Positions 43,686-52,122 of a stretch of DNA of 64,000 nt are shown here, piece by piece; the first letter of the stretch is position 1; every line of letters starts with the position of its first letter. A program made the translations under genes and the position numbers. Location of the stretch: NCBI GenBank assembly GCA_019420905.1, contig JAHZGH010000010.1, positions 8,136-72,135 on the forward strand, in the 5' to 3' direction. Below the pieces are notes generated by a model. That model had not been told where the DNA came from and made no database searches. It saw only the letters and a program-made list of their open reading frames with translations. The DNA is from Succinivibrionaceae bacterium (GTDB taxonomy: Bacteria; Pseudomonadota; Gammaproteobacteria; Enterobacterales; Succinivibrionaceae).

Positions 43686-44330
43686 TTAGTTATGTCTAAG
43701 TGCTCTGACAGAGACGCACTGATGGCTTTTAGGCCCTCTTTTTAAGAGCTCCACAACCGCTAAGACAAAATCATTTTGAGAAATAGAACTATCTCCATTT
43801 AATCCCATTGGCAATATATCATCCGAAAACTCAATTTCACCACAGCCATAGCCATTTTGCTCAACAAGTAAAGGAGGGCACAAAACACTCCAGTCAACGT
43901 TAGTACAAGACCTTAGGCGCAAATAAGCATTAACGCTCAAGCGTCCCTTAAGATTTTGAACGTAATCAAGCTGACATTCACTTTGAAAAACCATATGGCT
44001 GCGGCTTTTATCAGTATACAAAAACGAACTTGAGCCCAAAGCTAACAGCTTTATCTTGCTTGAACGCATTATTTCAAGCAGATGCCATAACGGCAATAAA
44101 TCAGATGAATATTTATCAATGCGCAAAAAAGATTCTGTATCTATTACATAATGACAATCGGCTATGTCCTTCAACGTCAAATCGCTGTAATCTTTGATGA
44201 CTACTCGGCCCTGCCCCACAAGATTGATGGCATTGCTAACAAGATTTACAACGCTAATTTTAGCTTCTTCAGCCTTTTTAACTAAACTGCTACCTAAAGC
44301 AGAATTAGCACCTAATATAGCAATTTTCAT
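43686..44330 (-). CDS. NAD(P)-binding protein, NmrA/YwnB-like atypical SDR
   Basis: A 214-residue protein with an N-terminal Rossmann segment KIAILGANSALGSSLVKKA, followed by a VVIKDYSDLTLKDIADCHYVID stretch. The C-terminal pattern VDWSVLCPPLLVE...SDDILPMGLNGDSSISQNDFVLAVVELL is typical of the NAD(P)H-binding COG2910/YwnB family. The middle glycine of the GxxGxxG motif is serine (GANSALG), which may weaken cofactor binding. The catalytic Tyr-x3-Lys of classical SDRs is not expected in this group. Co-oriented with, and eight bases after, the HNH gene. No function can be assigned. Confidence 0.75.
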   Translation of the reverse strand: MKIAILGANSALGSSLVKKAEEAKISVVNLVSNAINLVGQGRVVIKDYSDLTLKDIADCHYVIDTESFLRIDKYSSDLLPLWHLLEIMRSSKIKLLALGSSSFLYTDKSRSHMVFQSECQLDYVQNLKGRLSVNAYLRLRSCTNVDWSVLCPPLLVEQNGYGCGEIEFSDDILPMGLNGDSSISQNDFVLAVVELLKRGPKSHQCVSVRALRHN

Positions 44331-44338
44331 AAAAAACC

Positions 44339-45376
44339 TTAATTTGAAGAAATACGGCGATGCAAACGCTCAAGCGGAGAGGCTATTGTAAATTCGCCTC
44401 TCTTTAGCCAATTTTCAAAACGCACTCTATGATGCCACTCTAAATTTTCACGTGATGGCCATAAGCTCTTATCTTCTGGCATATTTAAAGGTATGCCGTC
44501 GTATTGAGTGTAAGCTCCTAAAATCTCCAGCATATTCTTAGAGATCTCTAAGACAATCTGATCTTGGCTATCATATTTGGCTGTAATCAAGCCTAAGCTA
44601 AATAATCGATGCAAATCATTTCGCAAAATTAAGCAATTTTGCGGACAATTGAACCTTTCATCATAAATATTACGAATATGTGCTAAATCCAATAATGGCT
44701 CCGTATTACATCCTGTAATCGCACAGCTGAAATTATAAAGATTCATAATCCGTGCATAAGTTGTAGGCGTAGATTTAGCATTACGGGAATGAGCTGTAAG
44801 AAAATATAATCCTAACCAATCCTGATTGACGTTATTCCACATCTTAAGCTGCTCTTTTCTCCTATCTAAGGCAATCTTAGTTATGTAGCAGGCAAAAGGG
44901 GCCTGCTTATCAAAGCTCAAACGTGTTTTAGCTTCATAATGCAGAGAAAAAGCATCAGGGATCTTAATCATATTTGCGTGAGTAAAAAGAAAAGTACTGT
45001 TTACAAAGTAGCAGCTTAAGTCCTCATCCAAACTACCGCCTTCTTTTTCCACAGCTGCAAAAAACTCTTCTTTAGTCTTAAAACCGTTTCGAACTCCGCA
45101 ATTACGCCAGCATTGTAAAGGCTTGAGTTTTTCTTTTGCCAATAAATAAGCGCCGCCTACGATATAATCAGCTTTATTTATAGCCAAGCTAAAAAGCACG
45201 AGGCTACCTGGAACAAAATTATTATCGCAAGAAGAATCATTAATCTGCTCGCTTTTAGAGGTAAACCAACAATTTAGAGTTTGTGAGCCACTAACCATAT
45301 AGTTGTCGGAAATTACCTGATACCACTCAGAACTAATACGATATAAATGGATTTTGCTAGGTAACATGTCATTCAT
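44339..45376 (-). CDS. HNH endonuclease domain protein (putative restriction endonuclease type)
   Basis: The 345-residue protein has two parts. Residues 1-130 resemble the N-terminal domain of COG3440-type putative restriction endonucleases (IVGGAYLLAKEKLKPLQCWRNCGVRNGFKTKEEF). About 215-275 is an HNH domain: CAITGCNTEPLLDLAHI, then NCLILRNDLHRLFSLGLI, keeping the paired cysteines and the AHI, N and LH residues needed for metal binding. No methyltransferase gene is near, so it is an orphan: it could be a modified-DNA-dependent nuclease, an anti-phage protein, or a solitary nuclease. It begins a two-gene unit with the NAD(P)-binding protein. A 713-base AT-rich gap precedes it. Confidence 0.8.
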   Translation of the reverse strand: MNDMLPSKIHLYRISSEWYQVISDNYMVSGSQTLNCWFTSKSEQINDSSCDNNFVPGSLVLFSLAINKADYIVGGAYLLAKEKLKPLQCWRNCGVRNGFKTKEEFFAAVEKEGGSLDEDLSCYFVNSTFLFTHANMIKIPDAFSLHYEAKTRLSFDKQAPFACYITKIALDRRKEQLKMWNNVNQDWLGLYFLTAHSRNAKSTPTTYARIMNLYNFSCAITGCNTEPLLDLAHIRNIYDERFNCPQNCLILRNDLHRLFSLGLITAKYDSQDQIVLEISKNMLEILGAYTQYDGIPLNMPEDKSLWPSRENLEWHHRVRFENWLKRGEFTIASPLERLHRRISSN

Positions 45377-45686
45377 TTTTTTCGATCTCGCAACAATTTA
45401 GATTTCCCATCCTAAATAGTCTAAGCTTTTTGCATACAACTTATAGTATGTCATCTCACAATTAAGACTACAAAAAAAATTTTTTTATAAATCTTCACTA
45501 TTTTCCAGAATAATCTTTCCTTGCTTATTTACAGTAAATTTTATATTTATATTTTGTTAACAAAACATTATCTTAATCTAAATAAGAATAAATAATATGA
45601 TATTAAAAAAGTGATAAAAGTTCATTTTTTATCTTTTTTTCTAAATTTCTCCCCAAAAAAATAGCTTTTGGGACAAAAAAATCTTT

Positions 45687-45702
45687 TTTGAGATAGATCA
45701 CA
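45687..45702. promoter_or_regulatory. CRP-like binding site
   Basis: TTTGA-GATAGA-TCACA matches the consensus TGTGA-N6-TCACA at nine of ten positions. It lies about 390 bases upstream of sglT, far for a class I or II site, and may instead act from a more distal promoter or on the HNH gene. Confidence 0.5.
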
Positions 45703-45757
45703 TAATCATCAACTTTTTTAAAATTTTTTTTTATTTTAATTTCAATAAGTTAAAAAC

Positions 45758-45775
45758 AATGAAATCGCTTTCATT
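45758..45775. promoter_or_regulatory. LacI/GalR-family-like operator
   Basis: AATGAAATCGCTTTCATT is an 18-bp palindrome with a single mismatched pair and the central AANCGNTT core of LacI-family operators; it also resembles the catabolite-response cre consensus TGAAAGCGCTTTCA. It lies about 315 bases before sglT. Confidence 0.55.
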
Positions 45776-46017
45776 TTTACAAAAAAAATTAGATAAAATA
45801 AATTTTAAAAGGTTTTTATTAAAAAAAAATACTGCAAAATTGGTTAACTTTATTTATTAAATTTCAAAGAATTAGTATTACATAATGTATCTAACTTACA
45901 GCAGCCTTTGACTTGCCTAATAGCTCATAAAACGGCATTTAAGTGCGCTAAAAAGGTAATTTATAGTTATTTTATAAGCTAGTTGTCATTAAAATTTTTC
46001 ACAATATAATATCAATT

Positions 46018-46029
46018 GTAAACGGTTAC
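46018..46029. promoter_or_regulatory. Second LacI/GalR-family-like operator
   Basis: GTAAACGGTTAC is palindromic except for one inner pair and has the same AANCGNTT core. Its centre is about 257 bases from the upstream operator and about 65 bases before the sglT start, a layout that could allow a repression loop. It is followed by CCTGTAA...TTACAGG, an inverted repeat at 46029-46057. Confidence 0.5.
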
Positions 46030-46089
46030 CTGTAATTGCATAACCGCGATTTACAGGAGCAGATATATATTTTTTTTAGGTGAGTAATA

Positions 46090-47739
46090 ATGGAAAATGT
46101 AACTTCCGGACTTACTACCATTGATTATGCAATCTTTGGTATCTATGTTCTCGCAATTATTGTGGTTGGTTTGGCTGTTTCTCACAAAAACAGACAAAGC
46201 ACCGAAGGCTACTTCTTAGCAGGTAAATCTATCCCTTGGTGGGCTGTAGGTTCATCCTTAATTGCCGCTAACATCTCCGCTGAGCAGTTCATCGGTATGT
46301 CAGGTTCAGGCTTCGTCATCGGTTTTGGTATTGCCGCTTATGAGTTCATGGCTGCTATTACCTTAATCTTAGTCGGTAAATACTTCCTGCCAATTTTCAT
46401 CGAGAAGGGCATTTACACCATCCCAGAGTTCGTTGAAAAGCGCTTCAACAAAAATTTAAAGACTATCTTAGCTATCTTCTGGATCTGCTTATACGTCTTC
46501 GTTAACCTCTCCTCTGTCTTATACTTAGGCGGTTTAGCTTTAGAAACCATCTTAGGCATTCCTATGATGTATACCATCTTAGGTTTAGCTGCCTTTGCTT
46601 TAATCTATTCCGTATACGGCGGCTTATCTGCTGTAGTTTGGACTGACGTTATTCAGGTTGCCGTTTTAGTTATCGGCGGTGTTGCAACTTCATACTTAGC
46701 CATTTCCTTCGTTGGCGGTGGTGAAGGCTTCTTTGCCGGCTTAGGCAAGATGATTAGCAATACCCCTGATCACTTCGAAATGATTTTAAGTCAAGATAAC
46801 CCTCAGTTCAGCAACTTGCCTGGTATTGCTGTTCTCATCGGCGGTATGTGGGTTGCTAATCTCTACTACTGGGGCTTCAATCAGTACATCATTCAGCGTA
46901 CTTTTGCCGCTAAGTCTATTGACGAAGCTCAAAAGGGTTTAGCTTTCGCCGCTTTCTTAAAGTTAATCACCCCGGTTATTGTCTGCTTACCAGGCATGGC
47001 TGCTTACTACATTATCGTTTATGACCCGACCCTCTTAGCCTCTTTAGGTGAGATCGCTCAGCACAATGTTCCGGATTTAGCTCACCCTGACCGTGCATAT
47101 CCTTGGGTTGCTCAGTTATTACCTGTCGGTATTAAGGGTATGGTATTCGCTGCCTTATCAGCTGCTATCGTATCTTCCTTAGCCTCTATGTTAAACTCCA
47201 CTGCAACAATCTTCACTATGGACGTTTACAAAGAGTATATCGACAAGAATGCTTCTGATACCAAGCTTGTAAATGTTGGCCGTTGCTCTGCTGTTGTTGC
47301 CTTAGTTATCGCTATTTTCATCGCTCCGATGTTAGGCTCCTTAGGCCAGGCATTCCAGTTCATCCAAGAGTACACTGGCGTTGTATCTCCTGGTATTCTC
47401 GCCGTATTCCTCTGCGGTCTCTTCTATAAGAAGACCACTTCTAACGGTGCTATCGCTGGCGTATTAGCTTCCATCGTAATTGCTTTACTCTTAAAGTTCT
47501 TACCTATCAACATGCCGTTCTTAGATCAGATGATGTACACCTTGATCCTCTCTATGGCTGTTATCGTATTCGTCTCCCTCTCTAGCTCTGATGTTGATGA
47601 TGACGAGAAGGGCATTGTATTAACTGCTAAGACCTTCAAGACATCTGGAAGTTTCGCCGTAGCTTCTTATGCAATCCTTCTGATTGTTGTTTTAATCTAC
47701 GTTGCTTTCTGGAATACAAACATAGGCTTTGCTTTCTAA
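46090..47739 (+). CDS. SglT-type sodium/sugar symporter (SSS family)
   Basis: The 549-residue inner-membrane protein is very close to Vibrio parahaemolyticus vSGLT, the Na+/galactose symporter. Shared stretches include EGYFLAGKSIPWWAVGSSLI, ANISAEQFIGMSGSGF, KGIYTIPEFVEKRFNK, YLGGLALETILGIPMMY, YYWGFNQYIIQRT and SSLASMLNSTATIFTMD. Thirteen or so spans are visible; the last C-terminal helix of vSGLT seems shortened. It has an AGGTGAG ribosome-binding site. Codon choice favours TTC, ATC, TAC and GGT far more than neighbouring genes, which suggests very high expression. The sugar is probably galactose or glucose. LacI-like operators upstream fit sugar control, but no regulator gene is adjacent. 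Confidence 0.93.
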   Translation: MENVTSGLTTIDYAIFGIYVLAIIVVGLAVSHKNRQSTEGYFLAGKSIPWWAVGSSLIAANISAEQFIGMSGSGFVIGFGIAAYEFMAAITLILVGKYFLPIFIEKGIYTIPEFVEKRFNKNLKTILAIFWICLYVFVNLSSVLYLGGLALETILGIPMMYTILGLAAFALIYSVYGGLSAVVWTDVIQVAVLVIGGVATSYLAISFVGGGEGFFAGLGKMISNTPDHFEMILSQDNPQFSNLPGIAVLIGGMWVANLYYWGFNQYIIQRTFAAKSIDEAQKGLAFAAFLKLITPVIVCLPGMAAYYIIVYDPTLLASLGEIAQHNVPDLAHPDRAYPWVAQLLPVGIKGMVFAALSAAIVSSLASMLNSTATIFTMDVYKEYIDKNASDTKLVNVGRCSAVVALVIAIFIAPMLGSLGQAFQFIQEYTGVVSPGILAVFLCGLFYKKTTSNGAIAGVLASIVIALLLKFLPINMPFLDQMMYTLILSMAVIVFVSLSSSDVDDDEKGIVLTAKTFKTSGSFAVASYAILLIVVLIYVAFWNTNIGFAF

Positions 47740-47761
47740 TAAGTATTAGATAAATAAAATC

Positions 47762-47792
47762 AAGTCCTGCTCTTAGAGCAGGACTTTTTTTT
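47762..47792 (+). terminator. sglT terminator
   Basis: An 11-bp perfect stem (AAGTCCTGCTC/GAGCAGGACTT) with a TTA loop and a run of eight T's shortly after the sglT stop. One of the strongest intrinsic terminators in the window. Confidence 0.93.
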
Positions 47793-47867
47793 ACAAAAAA
47801 TTTATTTTTATTATTGCAAAATTTAATATTTGAACTAAATTAAATAATGTCAGATGAGGCACAGCTT

Positions 47868-48044
47868 CTAAGCGTTACCTTGACAGCTTTCAGCTTGCGG
47901 TCGCTTCCCAAAAAAATTTAAGTCCTCATTAGACACAGTATGCAAAAAGCAGAAAGTTTTTTCATTAGACTGATGTTTTTGACATAACGCATACGCATAC
48001 GGCTGACGGAGAGATCCCCAGCCGTTTTGTTTTGCAAAAAACAT
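47868..48044 (-). pseudogene. Possible small coding remnant, frameshifted at a homopolymer
   Basis: A 58-codon frame (starting MFFAKQNGWG, with FCFLHTVSNEDLNF further on) lies in the 418-base gap between sglT and rnd. It has ordinary-looking composition but no ribosome-binding site, and sense codons continue upstream of the ATG until a stop. Dropping one base from a T7 run near 47915 would move the frame into a K/R-rich ending that stops at 47839. A hairpin CGGCTG/CAGCCG followed by TTTTGTTTT on the plus strand lies inside it (about 47999-48040). It could be a relic, a repeated element or chance. I do not recognise it. Confidence 0.25.
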
Positions 48045-48157
48045 ATACTGCTTAAAATTTTCAGGATTAGGAAGCTTAGACTTTAAAAAAAATATTTTCG
48101 CTATCTTCTTTTATTACATCTCGTAATATCCTTAAACGCTGTAAATTGTCTAAGATA

Positions 48158-49312
48158 CTAAATTCCCTTTTTTAAGTAATCTTTATCTATAGATCCAATA
48201 CACAAAGCTCTCCAGCCTTGCTCTAATTGAGAAACTCCGCCTTTTCTTTGTACATAAAGATACTCGTGAATATAAAATTTCTGCAGCAGAAGCTCTGAAC
48301 TAATTTTACCTGCTAAAGCCTTTTCTTCTAATAGATGTTTAAGTCGGCGAGCTTCATCAGCCCCCTCTTTTGTATTTACTACAAAATCATACGGATTCTT
48401 TAATATTACATAATCCGTTTTAGCTATAGCTTCTTTTACCCAGCTTATAACAAGCTTGCCGTATTGACGAATTGCTCCCCACTTTAATCTGCATGATGCC
48501 AAGCCCTGATAAGTCAAGGGCGTAGCTACTGCTACTTGTACAATACATTTATTAGACAAGACTCTGCTTACAGCAACATTATTTTCCCGAACAAACAACT
48601 CCCGCTTATAACAAAGGTAAGATAAAATCTGCAGCTGCTTGCTTGTAAGCGAACCTGCACCTGATATATACATATAAATATCTTCAGGAGCAATCTCTTT
48701 CTGAGCCTGCACAACTAAATCTCGCATATGCATGAAAAACCATTGCAGACGCTTATCATTTTTCTCACAGGTTGAAAGCAAATTCTTATATAGATCTTCT
48801 AAATAAGCAACATCACAGGCTGCATATAAAATCTGAGCATTGCTCAAAGGACGTACCGACCAGTCAGATCTAGTCTCAGACTTATCTAAAGATATATTAA
48901 GCCGCTCCTGTAAAGAGCTTTGCAAGCCTTGACTATAGGAAATTCCTAAAAATGACTGCAGTAATTGAATATCAGCTATTTTTGCAGGCAAGCATTCTTG
49001 AAGATTATGGCTTTTACAATAATGAAAAATAACCTCCACATCTTCTCGACAGGAAAACATCAGAATACAAGCTTTAGAATTATTTAAAGAATAAAAAAGC
49101 TGGCTTAAATCAAAATTCAAAGGATCAACCAGATACGATATACCGTGTATATTGAGCTGCAGCAGATCAAAAATAGGATAATATGTTTTTGTCCTAGTAA
49201 ATTCTGTATCTAGAGAAATAAAATCATCAGCATCTAAACTAGCTATTAAAGAAGAAAGCGCTGCTAGCGCTTCCTCATTATCAATCATTTCAATATTTCG
49301 AGGAAAACTCAT
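48158..49312 (-). CDS. rnd: Ribonuclease D
   Basis: 3'-5' exoribonuclease that helps mature tRNA 3' ends. The 384-residue protein has the DEDDy exonuclease domain with catalytic residues in ISLDTEFTR (Asp, Glu), FSCREDVEVI (Asp) and ILYAACDVAYL (Tyr, Asp). The HRDC-like C-terminal domains follow and are divergent. Length and gene order (downstream of fadD, as in E. coli) support the assignment. The start is 12 bases after fadD, so the two are probably co-transcribed. Confidence 0.94.
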   Translation of the reverse strand: MSFPRNIEMIDNEEALAALSSLIASLDADDFISLDTEFTRTKTYYPIFDLLQLNIHGISYLVDPLNFDLSQLFYSLNNSKACILMFSCREDVEVIFHYCKSHNLQECLPAKIADIQLLQSFLGISYSQGLQSSLQERLNISLDKSETRSDWSVRPLSNAQILYAACDVAYLEDLYKNLLSTCEKNDKRLQWFFMHMRDLVVQAQKEIAPEDIYMYISGAGSLTSKQLQILSYLCYKRELFVRENNVAVSRVLSNKCIVQVAVATPLTYQGLASCRLKWGAIRQYGKLVISWVKEAIAKTDYVILKNPYDFVVNTKEGADEARRLKHLLEEKALAGKISSELLLQKFYIHEYLYVQRKGGVSQLEQGWRALCIGSIDKDYLKKGI

Positions 49313-49324
49313 GCTAAAACTTAT

Positions 49325-51019
49325 TTATGAGGATTTTCTTTGAGGCTCACGCAAATACCTGCGCATTACCTTACCTACAGGAGATTTAGGTAATTCGCTG
49401 ACAAATTCGATATATTTAGGCAATTTATATCCTGTAAGATAACGCTTACAAAAAACTAATAACTCATAAATAGTCAAATTAGGATCTTTTTTGACTACAA
49501 AAAGTTTTATTGCCTCTCCTGTTGTCTTAGACGGCACTCCGACTACAGCACATTCTAAAACGCGTGGATTCAAACTTAAAACATCTTCAATTTCTGAAGG
49601 AAAAACATTAAAACCTGACACCAAGATCATATCCTTTAAACGATCAATGATCTTAATATAGCCCCCCTCCTGCCAAACAGCAATATCGCCTGTACGCAGC
49701 CAGCCATTATCAAAAATATTGCGCGTTTCCTCTGGATTGCGATAATAGCCAAGCATAACCTGTGGCCCTTTAAATTCAAGCTCTCCTGGAACCCCTAAAG
49801 AAGTAATCTCATCTCGTGTATTAGGATCAACAATACGCGCTAAAGTTGATGGAACAGGAAGACCAATTGAACCTGTATATTCATGCGTAGTATAAGGATT
49901 TACACAGCATAATGGCGAACACTCAGTCAAGCCGTAACCTTCTAAAATAGCTAAGCCGGTAGTTGCTAAAAAGCGTTCCGCTACTCCTTTTTGCACAGCA
50001 GCTCCACCGCCTACAACTAAGCGCAGCTTTTTAAGCTTGACTTTAGAAAAAACATCATGATTCAGCATAGCGTTATATAGAGTATTAACACCAGTCATGA
50101 TTGAAATCTCAGGATGTCGCTTTAAAATCTTAACTGTAGTTTTAAGGTCTCTAGCATCAACAATCAAAATTCCAGTACTGCCTAAAAAGAAGCCGAACAT
50201 CATATTTATAGTCATGGCAAAAATATGATACAAAGGCAATGCTGTAAGTAAAGTTTCTTCGCCTCTATTTATAGCAGGGCCATACATAGCATAAGTCTGA
50301 GCTACGTTGCTTAAGATATTTTTATGTGTAAGCATTGCTCCTTTAGGTTTGCCTGTAGTGCCTCCTGTATACTGCAAAAACGCAATATCATCAAGGCTGA
50401 CATCTACTTTTTCAAGCCTATAATTAGAATTACTTTTTAAAATATCTTTAAAAAAAATAAAGTTTTCTTTTTCGTAAGCATCTACTAAATGCCTTACATG
50501 CTTGACCACAAAATCAACAAGCGCACCCTTAAATAGACCAAGGCAATCGCCCAAAGATGTTAAAATAACAGCCTTTAAATTAAGATGCTTGCGAACATTT
50601 ATTAAAGTATTAGCTTTAGTATCTAAAGCTAATACATACTCTGTCCTCGAATCTTTTAAAACGCTTTCAATCTCGCGCTCAGTATACAAAGGATTAATAT
50701 TCACCACTTTAAGTCCTAACTTTAAAGCAGCAAATACAGCTATTGGATATTGAATGGTATTAGGCAGGATAATCGCAAAATGCTCGCCCTTTTTAATCTT
50801 AAGCTCATGCTGCAGATAGGCGGCAAAGCGATTTACATAAATTGACAGCTCACCATAGCTTATAGCTTTTTCAAAGCTTATATAAGCTTTATGACTGCTA
50901 AATGCCTGCGTGATGCTGTCAAACATAGCGCCGATATTCTCATAGCAACAGCCTTTTATTTCGTGCGGAACATCCAAAGGATAGCTTTGATACCAAAAAT
51001 TATGGCTGTACTTTTCCAT
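49325..51019 (-). CDS. fadD: Long-chain acyl-CoA synthetase
   Basis: Activates fatty acids to acyl-CoA. The 564-residue ANL-superfamily enzyme shows the P-loop YTGGTTGKPKGAMLTH (about 213-228), the adenylate motif GYGLTECSP, the hinge GWLRTGDIAVW and IKIIDRLKDMILVSGFNVFPSEIED, and the catalytic lysine in SPVGKVMRR at the C-terminus. All active residues are present. In an anaerobe without beta-oxidation genes in view it may serve in phospholipid recycling of exogenous fatty acids. It lies 14 bases downstream of serC. Confidence 0.94.
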   Translation of the reverse strand: MEKYSHNFWYQSYPLDVPHEIKGCCYENIGAMFDSITQAFSSHKAYISFEKAISYGELSIYVNRFAAYLQHELKIKKGEHFAIILPNTIQYPIAVFAALKLGLKVVNINPLYTEREIESVLKDSRTEYVLALDTKANTLINVRKHLNLKAVILTSLGDCLGLFKGALVDFVVKHVRHLVDAYEKENFIFFKDILKSNSNYRLEKVDVSLDDIAFLQYTGGTTGKPKGAMLTHKNILSNVAQTYAMYGPAINRGEETLLTALPLYHIFAMTINMMFGFFLGSTGILIVDARDLKTTVKILKRHPEISIMTGVNTLYNAMLNHDVFSKVKLKKLRLVVGGGAAVQKGVAERFLATTGLAILEGYGLTECSPLCCVNPYTTHEYTGSIGLPVPSTLARIVDPNTRDEITSLGVPGELEFKGPQVMLGYYRNPEETRNIFDNGWLRTGDIAVWQEGGYIKIIDRLKDMILVSGFNVFPSEIEDVLSLNPRVLECAVVGVPSKTTGEAIKLFVVKKDPNLTIYELLVFCKRYLTGYKLPKYIEFVSELPKSPVGKVMRRYLREPQRKSS

Positions 51020-51033
51020 ATCAGCGTCCTTAT

Positions 51034-52122
51034 TTATTTATGACTCTCGGCAAATTCCTTTAAGAATTTTACTAACGCCTCAACTCCCTCATACGGCATT
51101 GCATTATAAATGCTAGCTCTCATACCACCTAAAACCTTATGACCTTTAAGGCCGATTAAATTAGCCTCTTTTGCTTTAGCTAAGAACTCATTATTTAAAA
51201 GTTCGTTCTTAAGCGTAAAAACGCAGTTAACTCGAGAGCGGCTCTGAGGAGCAATCGGGCAATTATAAAAATCAGTACTGTCTATATAACTATATAATAG
51301 TTCAGACTTAGCCAAATTGCGTTTTTGCATGCCTTCAACACCACCCATCTTTATAATCCAGCGGAAGTTCAGCATAGCCATATACCAAGAGAAAGTACAC
51401 GGGGTGTTATACATGGAATCATATTGAGAGAGCACAGACCAATCAAGCACAGAAGGGCAATATTTTCGACTGCGTCCCAATAAATCTTCCCTTACTATAG
51501 TTATAGTCATTCCTGCAGGTGCAACGTTTTTCTGTACGCCAAAGATAATAGCTCCAAAACGGCTTACATCGATAGGACGCGTCAGTATATCAGAAGACAT
51601 ATCCGCAATTAAGGGCACATCACCGGTATCGGGAAGCTCAAACATTTCAAGGCCATTTACAGTCTCATTAATGCAGCAATAAGCATAGCTTGCCCCCTCA
51701 GTAACCTTCATGGCACTGTAATCAATATAGTACTTGCCATTTTCATCTTTTGGTGAACATTCATGCAAAATAGCCTTGCCATAACGCTCAGCACATTCTT
51801 TATAAGCGCAGCGAGACCAATGACCGGTAACAAAGTAATCAGCAAAGCCATCTTCCGGGAGAAGATTCATTGGAATAGCTGCAAACTGGCCGCGTCCGCC
51901 GCCCTGCTCAAATAAAATCTTATAATTTGCAGGAACATTCAAAAGCTTACGTAAATTTTCTTCTGCCTCTTTGGCAACTGCAGTAAATTCAGCAGAACGA
52001 TGAGATAGCTCAACAACACCTACTCCCATACCATTAAAGCTTGTAAATTCCTGCTGAGCATGCTCCATTACTTCAGACGGCAACATGCACGGACCGGCAG
52101 CATAATTCCATGGTTTAGTCAT
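51034..52122 (-). CDS. serC: Phosphoserine aminotransferase
   Basis: PLP enzyme for serine synthesis (3-phosphohydroxypyruvate to phosphoserine) and for the PdxB branch of PLP synthesis. The 362-residue protein begins NYAAGPCMLPSEV, has the SHRSAEF and GGGRGQFAAIP motifs, the PLP lysine in FGVQKNVAPAG, and the C-terminal GLKGHKVLGGMRASIYNAMP. All catalytic residues are present. Its start lies inside the end of gyrA (8-base overlap), so it is translationally coupled to gyrA; fadD and rnd follow. Confidence 0.97.
   Translation of the reverse strand: MTKPWNYAAGPCMLPSEVMEHAQQEFTSFNGMGVGVVELSHRSAEFTAVAKEAEENLRKLLNVPANYKILFEQGGGRGQFAAIPMNLLPEDGFADYFVTGHWSRCAYKECAERYGKAILHECSPKDENGKYYIDYSAMKVTEGASYAYCCINETVNGLEMFELPDTGDVPLIADMSSDILTRPIDVSRFGAIIFGVQKNVAPAGMTITIVREDLLGRSRKYCPSVLDWSVLSQYDSMYNTPCTFSWYMAMLNFRWIIKMGGVEGMQKRNLAKSELLYSYIDSTDFYNCPIAPQSRSRVNCVFTLKNELLNNEFLAKAKEANLIGLKGHKVLGGMRASIYNAMPYEGVEALVKFLKEFAESHK

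Larger units (their letters stand above)
45377..46089. other. 713-base AT-rich regulatory region upstream of sglT
   Basis: Divergent region between the HNH gene and sglT with no gene. It is dense in A- and T-tracts. It holds a CRP-like site (45687-45702), a LacI-family-like operator (45758-45775), a second operator-like site (46018-46029) and an inverted repeat CCTGTAA/TTACAGG close to the sglT start. This is the most elaborate candidate control region in the window. Confidence 0.6.
47740..48157. other. 418-base gap between sglT and rnd
   Basis: Holds the sglT terminator, the uncertain 58-codon frame on the minus strand, and a plus-strand hairpin with T-rich tail near 48000. It is less AT-rich than other gaps in this window, which makes it stand out. 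No known RNA was recognised. Confidence 0.5.

Noticed and set aside
47849..47862. Similarity between the gap after sglT and the window end (shared CTCATCTGACA)
   Set aside because: The match is about 11 bases and does not extend, so it does not support a repeat family.
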